Shown: one piece after another, positions 1 through 5,003 of the stretch
Numbering within the stretch: position 1 is the first letter of the stretch
How the letters are laid out: every line of letters begins with the position of its first letter
Assembly: GCA_947372405.1 (NCBI GenBank)
Contig: CANBTO010000440.1
Span: 1-5,003, forward strand
DNA length: 5,003 bases
Source: Verrucomicrobiaceae bacterium
GTDB lineage: Bacteria > Verrucomicrobiota > Verrucomicrobiae > Verrucomicrobiales > Akkermansiaceae
Direction: 5' to 3'
Translations under genes and position numbers: made by a program
The notes under the pieces: model-generated
Databases searched by the model: none
The model's input: only the letters and a program-made list of their open reading frames with translations
Told to the model about the DNA's origin: nothing

Positions 1-1
1 G

Positions 2-2008
2 ATCCACGATTGGGGGTCCTCCGGTTGTTACAGCTTTAGCTCCCATCTGTTCGCCCTGCGTTTCGGTGTGCCCGATCCGGTCCTGAGGGTTTTCGAATAC
101 AACTCCATCGGCGCGGTGGGACGCAATCCATGGGCCGACCAAACCGCCCATTCGGTGCGCGACATCCGGCTCACGGAAAAGGAGGCGCGTTTCATTGCGG
201 ACACCGTTTTCTGGCTCGACCGCGTCCGAAGTTACTCGAATCGAAAGGATGAAAACTACGGTTCCTCAGGCTGCACCGCAGATGGTCATGCCAAAACCGT
301 GATGCATCCCGATCACCAGCCACCGCGCGAACTGGCCTCCGAGACCATCTGGGCGGTTTCCTCCATCTCCGCCCAATGGAACGCGGAATACACCCGTGAA
401 ACCTTCGCCAATCTCGCCGAACTCCTGATGTCCACAGGCGTGCCGCAACAGCTCGGCGATCGTTGGAAAGTCGCTCCGGAAATCGACCGCCAGAACCTCG
501 CCACTTCCACCGAGCAACGCCTCGAACCGCGCGTCGATGCGGATGCCCGGCGGCAGCTAACAGAAACCTTCGCCGCGATCCTCGACCAGCACCGGAGGGA
601 TCAAATCCCCGCCACCGCGCTCGCGGAACTCGTCCAAGCGGCCGGAGACGAAGCCCTCACCGAGCTGCTGCCCGCCCTGCAGGAACTGCTGGCTTCCCTA
701 CCAGCCGAGAGCGAGGAGGACACGGAGTTCACCGCACTCGAAAAACGCTTCCAAAACGAACCGCCTGGCGACCTGTTGACTCAAGACGAAACCCCGGAAC
801 ACAAGAAAGCGTATGCCCGCTACTCGGCGCTCAAGGACAAGCGCGAGTTTGTTCCGGCCGCCATCCTCAGGGGGGCCCTAACAGCCACCATCGCGCGGCT
901 GCGCCTCGCAGGAAACACCGCCGAACTGATGAACGCGGCGGCCGACAAGGCACCCGATTCCATCTGGGCGCTCGGTCAGCTCCACCGCATCGATCCTGAT
1001 GCATGGTCGAGCGTCGTCGCCTCGCAGTTCCGGGGTGCGGATGGGGAAAACCGCCGGTCCATTTTCCAAACCCTGGCCGCCGGGAATCAGGCCGCAGCCA
1101 AACGGATCATCGTGGATATCACACCGGACGAACATCGCGATCTCATTATCGAAATCGCCGCTTTCCATCAGGAACACGATGCAGCCGCCCTCACAAAGGA
1201 TCTGCCCGTATTGATGGCCCTCGTCGGCGACAGGAAACAGAACTACATCCGGCGCGGCGAGGCCATGGCCCGGTTGGCCGAGGTGGAGTTGCCACAGGAG
1301 ATGCGTGCGAAACTCGTCGTTCTGTTAGAAAAGGAGATCCGCAATCCCCAGCAGGGCGAATACGGCATGAACACGCTGGATTCAGCGGTCCGTGCGCTGA
1401 CCGCACTCTCCGGCACACCCGATCATCTCGCGCTCATCACCACCACCCCCGCCATCGCCAGCGATGCGTTCGAGGACGGATTCGCGGCGATTCTCAAGAT
1501 GGCCCATGACCGTCCGGACCGACAGAAAATCCTCGCTGACTATCTCCGCCAACGTTTCACAAAGAGCCCGGGCATGATGAACGACGTGTTCCTCTGCGCG
1601 CTCGACCATGATCTCCGCGGTCTCGCGGCCGAGATTGCCGGATTCGCTTCTGATAGTCCTGCCGAACCGGACGGTGACGGTGCCGATTACTCCGGTGGCA
1701 AATTCAAAACACCCGTCGGCCAGCGCTATCATATCGCCCGTGAAGTCACCGCGCTCTGGTCGGAAAGCGATCCGGCCACGCTAGGTCGCATGTGGGCGTT
1801 TTTCGTTGCTGCCCATCCCCATCTCTTCGGCCCGGAGAGTCGTGGCACAATGAGGGACCAAACGCTCGGTGAACTCGCCAGAAAGAATATCCGAAGCCTC
1901 CCTGAACAGGAACGTCGGGAGGCGATCGACTCCGCCATCTCACTGATGCGGATTCCGAAGTATTCCTCCGCAACCGAAAGTTGGCTCAAATCGCTGCGGC
2001 AACATTAA
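2..2008 (+). CDS. Large helical-repeat-like protein of unknown function (5' partial)
   Basis: I do not recognise this protein. The frame is open from base 2 to a TAA at 2006-2008, giving 668 residues. The first in-frame start-like codon is a GTG at base 68, but the frame reads on convincingly upstream of it (DWGSSGCYSFSSHLFALRFG), so the true start is probably left of the window. Residues 1-125 look mixed or beta-rich and contain GSSGC twice (residues 5-9 and 87-91). From about residue 180 to the end the sequence is mostly amphipathic helices with regular Ala/Leu spacing and short polar turns, resembling a HEAT/TPR-like solenoid, although no repeat consensus is clear. An acidic/glycine loop lies near residues 551-566 (SDSPAEPDGDGADYSGG). 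There are only three cysteines, two of them in the GSSGC motifs. No catalytic motif or membrane segment is visible. It converges on the exported-protein gene and is a separate transcription unit. Codon use matches its neighbours. The reading frame is very likely real; the function is unknown. Confidence 0.85.
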   Translation: MHDWGSSGCYSFSSHLFALRFGVPDPVLRVFEYNSIGAVGRNPWADQTAHSVRDIRLTEKEARFIADTVFWLDRVRSYSNRKDENYGSSGCTADGHAKTVMHPDHQPPRELASETIWAVSSISAQWNAEYTRETFANLAELLMSTGVPQQLGDRWKVAPEIDRQNLATSTEQRLEPRVDADARRQLTETFAAILDQHRRDQIPATALAELVQAAGDEALTELLPALQELLASLPAESEEDTEFTALEKRFQNEPPGDLLTQDETPEHKKAYARYSALKDKREFVPAAILRGALTATIARLRLAGNTAELMNAAADKAPDSIWALGQLHRIDPDAWSSVVASQFRGADGENRRSIFQTLAAGNQAAAKRIIVDITPDEHRDLIIEIAAFHQEHDAAALTKDLPVLMALVGDRKQNYIRRGEAMARLAEVELPQEMRAKLVVLLEKEIRNPQQGEYGMNTLDSAVRALTALSGTPDHLALITTTPAIASDAFEDGFAAILKMAHDRPDRQKILADYLRQRFTKSPGMMNDVFLCALDHDLRGLAAEIAGFASDSPAEPDGDGADYSGGKFKTPVGQRYHIAREVTALWSESDPATLGRMWAFFVAAHPHLFGPESRGTMRDQTLGELARKNIRSLPEQERREAIDSAISLMRIPKYSSATESWLKSLRQH

Positions 2009-2025
2009 GCCAAGAACGACTGGCA

Positions 2026-2042
2026 TCGCCTGCCGGAGGCGA
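2026..2042. terminator. Small hairpin in the convergent intergenic gap, possible weak terminator
   Basis: A 6-base stem (TCGCCT/AGGCGA) with a 5-base loop (GCCGG) lies 18 bases after the stop of the rightward gene and 45 bases after the stop of the leftward gene. The position suits termination of either transcript. No run of T follows on either strand, so it is not a textbook intrinsic terminator. It could be a weak or Rho-assisted end, or a chance structure. Confidence 0.3.
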
Positions 2043-2044
2043 AG

Positions 2045-2076
2045 TTGGTTGACAGGAAGACACCAGCGGCAACCAA
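2045..2076. repeat. 7-base inverted repeat with 18-base loop in the convergent gap
   Basis: TTGGTTG at 2045-2051 is the exact reverse complement of CAACCAA at 2070-2076. It sits directly beside the hairpin at 2026-2042 and just past the stop codon of the leftward gene, so it could form a 3'-end stem in that transcript. The loop is long and there is no T tract, so a role is only suggested by position. Confidence 0.3.
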
Positions 2077-2086
2077 AGTGCCGAGT

Positions 2087-3001
2087 TCACGGATCCACAC
2101 GAGTCACTGTGGGCGGCGTGATAATGATCGGCGGCATGTTTGGAATCAGCGGCTGTCCTCCAGGACCGCCGGGCGTGGGGCCGACCGGGCCGCCTCCAGG
2201 AAAATCCAACGGATTGGGCATTGCGGCGACCTGTCCAGGAGTGGATGATTTGGCATCTTTAGTGTCCTTCGAGCTTTTCGCGGATCTCCCTTCTCCGCCG
2301 TTCGCATCGTATTTGGCGAGCAACGCCTGCACGCCGGCGAGTGATTCCGGCATGGCGGCGATGGCACACTGGGAAACGATTCTCATGGTTTCCGGCGCGG
2401 CGTTGATCGAGGCCTCCACGATGGAGACGACCTTTTCGCTGTCCGCCTCGCTGACCTTGATCGCTGTCTTGACGATTTCGCAGGCGCATGACGGGTTCGC
2501 ACGAACCTCGGCTTCCACGATTTCCAGAACATTGGCGGCATCGCGCATGATCCTGTGCTCGATCGAAAGCGTGATTCCCTGGCAATTCGAGTCCGGCTTG
2601 CCGGATTCGCGATAGGCGGCGGAAACTTTGGCCAGATCCTGCTTCAAGCTCCCGGCTGCAATGGCGGTGGAATCCTGTTTGCCGCCGACAGCGAGTTTGC
2701 GGAATGGAGAGGGCTTTTCGAGAACCGAGAGATCGGCGTTGGAATCCGCACTTCGTTTGGCCGACACCCGCGGTTCAAGAGTTTGACCGTCCTGCCTGCC
2801 AAGCATCGGGAAATCCTCCGCAGGGTTGCCTTCAACTCTTGCGATCACCGGAATTCCGGAAATGGGAAGGGCGTTGCTAACCTCAGAGCTGCGGTCCCCA
2901 TCCTCTGAAACAGGCTTCAGAGGGGTCGCAAAATTCTGGGCAGACAAGGGGACCAAGAGGCTTGCCGCAAGGTGGGTGGTGGTGAGCAGCAGTGTTCTCA
3001 T
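2087..3001 (-). CDS. Exported protein with short alpha-helical repeats and Pro/Gly-rich C-terminal tail
   Basis: A 304-residue protein of no family I can name. I chose the ATG at 3001 because it begins directly with a signal peptide: MRT, a hydrophobic Leu/Ala core at residues 4-19, and a signal peptidase I-type site LSA|QN after residue 21. A TTG start at 3046 would add 15 polar residues in front and is less likely. The mature protein has a polar, disordered-looking region (22-120), then a helical block (about 151-230) made of short units such as EIVEAEVRANPS, EIVKTAIKVSEA, SIVEASINAAPE and RIVSQCAIAAMPE. A Lys/Ser/Asp linker (236-253) follows, and then a Pro/Gly-rich tail (262-304) containing FPGGGPVGPTPGGPGG and ending near IIITPPTVTRVDP. 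Four cysteines (140, 172, 174, 212) include a CAC pair and could form disulfides outside the cytoplasm. No Shine-Dalgarno sequence is visible. The location is probably periplasmic or cell-envelope; the function is unknown. Confidence 0.83.
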   Translation of the reverse strand: MRTLLLTTTHLAASLLVPLSAQNFATPLKPVSEDGDRSSEVSNALPISGIPVIARVEGNPAEDFPMLGRQDGQTLEPRVSAKRSADSNADLSVLEKPSPFRKLAVGGKQDSTAIAAGSLKQDLAKVSAAYRESGKPDSNCQGITLSIEHRIMRDAANVLEIVEAEVRANPSCACEIVKTAIKVSEADSEKVVSIVEASINAAPETMRIVSQCAIAAMPESLAGVQALLAKYDANGGEGRSAKSSKDTKDAKSSTPGQVAAMPNPLDFPGGGPVGPTPGGPGGQPLIPNMPPIIITPPTVTRVDP

Positions 3002-3008
3002 CGTAGGA

Positions 3009-3082
3009 TGTGACTGATACACAGCAGGATTCCCGATGATTTGCAATCCAATATATTTAATTTTTCCTAAGTATCAGACACA
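3009..3082. repeat. Imperfect 12-base inverted repeat flanking the AT-rich upstream region
   Basis: TGTGACTGATAC at 3009-3020 and GTATCAGACACA at 3071-3082 are reverse complements except for one mismatch (3013/3078). The arms are 50 bases apart and enclose the AT-rich stretch upstream of the exported-protein gene; the inner arm ends 7 bases before its ATG. With a promoter between them, only one arm would be transcribed, so a DNA-level role such as a paired regulator site is more plausible than an RNA stem. If the transcript instead started further upstream, it could fold into a 5' leader stem. Either role is inferred. Confidence 0.4.
3039..3074 (-). promoter_or_regulatory. AT-rich probable promoter region of the exported-protein gene
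   Basis: This 36-base stretch is about 81% A+T in otherwise GC-rich DNA and lies 38-73 bases upstream of the chosen ATG. Read leftward it contains TATATT (3055-3050), a plausible -10 element that would give a leader of roughly 40 bases. I see no good TTGACA-like -35 at 16-18 bases from it. The call rests on composition and position, so the exact elements are uncertain. Confidence 0.35.
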
Positions 3083-3111
3083 AACAATACCTGCTCCCGG
3101 GATCGACCAGA

Positions 3112-3122
3112 GGCGGTCCGCC
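3112..3122 (-). terminator. GC palindrome downstream of the LURP-one-like gene, weak terminator candidate
   Basis: GGCGG-T-CCGCC is a perfect palindrome around one base, which in RNA would form at best a 4-base stem with a 3-base loop. It lies 36 bases beyond the TGA at 3159-3161. A U-rich but interrupted stretch (TATTGTTTGTGT on the minus strand) comes about 20 bases later, too far for a standard intrinsic terminator. It may mark the end of the proS transcript, but the support is thin. Confidence 0.2.
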
Positions 3123-3158
3123 AGCGAATCGCAATTCCCTGTAACGCACGTTTCCGAC

Positions 3159-3833
3159 TCAGCCGCGCCGCCGCTCCAGCAGGACGAGCATGAGGAACGA
3201 GAGCAGCAGGTTCATTTCCTCGCGTGGTGACAGGGTGGCCAGTTTGTCGATTTGAAAGCGGCCTTCCCAAAACGCAGGCTGCTTGGTCAGGCGCATGGCG
3301 GGGGCGGAGTCCGCCCGCGACGCGAGATAGCTGGGATGGAAAAAGTAGCCGGTGAACATGCCAAGGATCGGAATCTCCCCCAACAGACCGTCCATCACCT
3401 TGACCCAGGCGTTTTCCTCTTGGATCGAGAAGTCCGGGATTTCGTCACCTGGATTGAAGGCCTCATAGTGAGCCTTCCAGATCGAGCGCCAACCGCGTCG
3501 CCCCACGCTCCCGATCTGACCGCCGGAAGCATCGGTGAAAAAATACCGGGCGGACCAGTCGATCACTTTGTTGGCTCGGATTTCCGCCAACCGCGTGGTC
3601 TGCGACTTGTTGGTCCAGAGCTCCACTTGCTCGCGGAACTTGAACAACTTCTGCCTGGTGAAAAGAACCTCACGGCCAATGGCATCCGTGACGGTCACCT
3701 GACTGGCAAGTGCCAGAATCTTGAAGGAGAGAGTGAGCGGATACTGAATCCCCTGAAGCTGGTGGGAAAGATCGTCCGCCACCGGAATCGCCGGAATAAC
3801 AGGCGGTGCGTACGGGTTGGACGAATCAATCAT
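3159..3833 (-). CDS. LURP-one-related / tubby-like-fold protein (putative)
   Basis: A 224-residue protein starting at the ATG at 3833 and ending with TGA at 3159-3161. Residues 31-200 show the alternating beta-strand and G/D-turn pattern of the LURP-one-related (LOR)/scramblase-like beta-barrel family. Examples are QVTVTDAIGREVLFTRQKLF (45-64), a REQVELW strand, ARYFFTDASGGQIGSVGRRG (95-113), and later IQEENAWVKV (137-146). This assignment comes from recognising the pattern, not from a search. The N-terminus carries NPYAPP (6-11), a string frequent near the start of planctomycete and verrucomicrobial proteins. The C-terminus (207-224) is a hydrophobic helix ending in ERRRG, possibly a membrane-associated tail. 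There is no signal peptide. The start lies 15 bases after the proS stop codon with no Shine-Dalgarno sequence, so it is probably co-transcribed with proS and may depend on translation running through from it. Its role is unknown; related folds bind membranes or lipids. Confidence 0.8.
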   Translation of the reverse strand: MIDSSNPYAPPVIPAIPVADDLSHQLQGIQYPLTLSFKILALASQVTVTDAIGREVLFTRQKLFKFREQVELWTNKSQTTRLAEIRANKVIDWSARYFFTDASGGQIGSVGRRGWRSIWKAHYEAFNPGDEIPDFSIQEENAWVKVMDGLLGEIPILGMFTGYFFHPSYLASRADSAPAMRLTKQPAFWEGRFQIDKLATLSPREEMNLLLSFLMLVLLERRRG

Positions 3834-3848
3834 GGAATGCAGGAAAGG

Positions 3849-5003
3849 TCAATAACTCCGGCCCCAGATGGCGCGGGTGGCCGTCTCCTGGCCTGTTAGA
3901 AAACACCTGGTGACCGCGGCTTTCGGCAGAGTCACCCCTGCCAGAGGAATGCAGCGGATGGTGATCTTGTGCTGCTTGGAAAGCTCGTCCTCCTGCTCTG
4001 GAGTGCCTGCCCAATGCGTGAGCAGCCAGCCGGGGTTTTCGGTGCCCCAGTGTGAGTGGAAGGCGTCGAGTGAATCGCAGGTCACGATGTTCGCGTCGCG
4101 GAATGCGGTGGAGCGGGCCAGCAGACTCTGGTGGATCTGATCGAGCATTTCCGCAGCCTGGCGGATGAAGTCCTCTTTTACGGGAAAATCCTTGGTGGCA
4201 ACCGGTTGGTCCCGGCGCTGGACGCAGATCTTGCGTGTCTCGATGTCCCGCGGACCGATTTCGATGCGAATGGGCACGCCTTTTTTGATCCACTCCCACT
4301 TTTTGACGCCGCCGCTGAGATCACGGGTATCGACGTGGACGCGCAGCGCTTCGCCCCGATAGGTCTGATGACGCAGCGTTTCTGCAAGAGCCTGGCAGGA
4401 GGCGATGACCGCCTCGCGGCTGTCTTCTTTTGGCGTGATCGGCGTGATGACGATATGCTGGGTGGCCACGCGCGGCGGAAGCACGAGTCCGTCATCGTCC
4501 GAGTGAGCCATGATGAGCGTGCCGATGAGGCGGGTGGAAACTCCCCATGAGGTGGTGTGGGCGTGCTGGACCGTGCCGTCGCGACCGGTGAAGGAAATGT
4601 TCTGCGCCTTGGAAAAATTCTGGCCGAGGTAGTGCGAGGTGCCGGCCTGGATGGCTTTGCAATCCTGCACCATCGCCTCGACGGTGAGCGTCATGTCGGC
4701 GCCGGGGAAGCGCTCGTTTTCCGTCTTCTCACCGGGAATAACCGGGATGGCGAGGTGATCGCGGAGAAACTCCTCGTAAAGCCCGTGGATCATGCGGGTT
4801 TCCACGATGGCCTCGTCCTTCGTTTCATGGGCGGTGTGGCCTTCCTGCCAGAGAAACTCGGCGGTGCGCAGGAACAAACGCGGGCGCATTTCCCAACGCA
4901 TCACATTCGCCCACTGGTTGATGAGCAGTGGCAGATCGCGGTAGGATTCGATCCAGCGCGCGAAGGCGGCGCCGATGATTGTTTCCGAAGTCGGGCGGAT
5001 GAC
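3849..5003 (-). CDS. proS: Prolyl-tRNA synthetase, eukaryote/archaeal type (partial, N-terminus off the window)
   Basis: Class II aminoacyl-tRNA synthetase that activates proline with ATP and charges tRNA-Pro in the cytoplasm. The frame is open to the right edge and holds 384 C-terminal residues; family members are usually about 480-500 residues, so roughly 100-115 are missing. Numbering from the edge, RPTSE (3-7) is the proline-site TxE loop. Motif 2 spans RWE (36-38) through FLRTAEFLWQEGHTAH (44-59), GTSH is at 121-124, and motif 3 is GVSTRLIG to DDDGLVLPP (154-177). The anticodon-binding domain follows (about 180-275, with RIEIGPRD), then the C-terminal domain typical of this type, ending in the conserved Tyr384. 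Only about 94 residues separate motifs 2 and 3, so the large editing insertion of the common bacterial type is absent. In the C-terminal domain the usual zinc-ligand cysteines are mostly replaced (HWAGTPEQE at 330-338 and RCFLTGQ at 366-372); RCIPL at 350-354 is kept. It is first in a probable two-gene unit with the gene 15 bases downstream. Confidence 0.97.
   Translation of the reverse strand, partial: VIRPTSETIIGAAFARWIESYRDLPLLINQWANVMRWEMRPRLFLRTAEFLWQEGHTAHETKDEAIVETRMIHGLYEEFLRDHLAIPVIPGEKTENERFPGADMTLTVEAMVQDCKAIQAGTSHYLGQNFSKAQNISFTGRDGTVQHAHTTSWGVSTRLIGTLIMAHSDDDGLVLPPRVATQHIVITPITPKEDSREAVIASCQALAETLRHQTYRGEALRVHVDTRDLSGGVKKWEWIKKGVPIRIEIGPRDIETRKICVQRRDQPVATKDFPVKEDFIRQAAEMLDQIHQSLLARSTAFRDANIVTCDSLDAFHSHWGTENPGWLLTHWAGTPEQEDELSKQHKITIRCIPLAGVTLPKAAVTRCFLTGQETATRAIWGRSY

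Noticed and set aside
463..999. 178-residue open frame overlapping the large plus-strand gene
   Set aside because: Very Arg/Pro/His-rich translation typical of an out-of-frame shadow in GC-rich DNA, fully inside a better-supported frame.
68..2008. Start of the large protein at the GTG at base 68
   Set aside because: The frame continues upstream to the window edge with protein-like sequence, including a GSSGC motif shared with residues 87-91, so the gene is better read as 5' partial.
2049..2615. 188-residue plus-strand open frame opposite the exported-protein gene
   Set aside because: Antisense shadow; its Gly/Pro-rich start simply mirrors the Pro/Gly tail of the real gene, which has a signal peptide and correct composition.
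2087..3046. Longer version of the exported protein starting at a TTG at 3046
   Set aside because: It would place 15 polar residues before the signal peptide and would begin inside the AT-rich probable promoter region; the ATG at 3001 gives a standard signal peptide.
3252..3899. 215-residue plus-strand open frame opposite the LURP-one-like gene
   Set aside because: Antisense shadow with no domain pattern; the minus-strand frame has clear beta-barrel-like features and fits the spacing to proS.
3826..4299. 157-residue minus-strand open frame within proS
   Set aside because: Out-of-frame shadow of a well-conserved synthetase gene, Arg/His/Pro-rich with no motif.
1..5003. Mobile element, CRISPR, tRNA/rRNA or defence system
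   Set aside because: I saw no terminal repeats, transposase motifs, spaced direct repeats, tRNA-like cloverleaf or defence-type domains on either strand.

Overview
The window is GC-rich (roughly 60% G+C by eye), densely coding bacterial DNA with four protein genes and no RNA gene, insertion sequence or CRISPR array. The best guess for the source is a member of the Verrucomicrobia or the wider PVC group. The reasons are a eukaryote/archaeal-type prolyl-tRNA synthetase in a bacterial setting, a protein whose N-terminus carries the NPYAPP string common in planctomycete and verrucomicrobial proteins, a secreted Ala-rich protein with a Pro/Gly-rich tail, and starts without clear Shine-Dalgarno sequences. 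This assignment is an inference and has not been tested by search.

Layout. Bases 2-2008 (+) hold the 3' part of a large helical-repeat-like protein of unknown function whose frame is open to the left edge. A 78-base convergent gap (2009-2086) carries two small inverted repeats. Bases 2087-3001 (-) encode an exported protein with a signal peptide, a block of short alpha-helical repeats and a Pro/Gly-rich tail. A 157-base gap (3002-3158) contains the only strongly AT-rich stretch in the window, flanked by a near-perfect 12-base inverted repeat, and is probably the promoter region of the exported protein. Bases 3159-3833 (-) encode a likely LURP-one-related/tubby-like-fold protein. Bases 3849-5003 (-) encode the C-terminal 384 residues of prolyl-tRNA synthetase, which runs off the right edge.

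How they relate. proS and the LURP-one-like gene are in the same direction and 15 bases apart, so they are probably co-transcribed with proS first. The exported-protein gene follows in the same direction but has its own AT-rich upstream region. The helical-repeat gene converges on it and belongs to a separate transcription unit. Nothing in the window looks like a defence, mobile or biosynthetic system. The points most worth following up are the uncharacterised exported repeat protein and its inverted-repeat promoter region, the synthetase C-terminal domain lacking most of the usual zinc ligands, and the LURP-one-like partner of proS.
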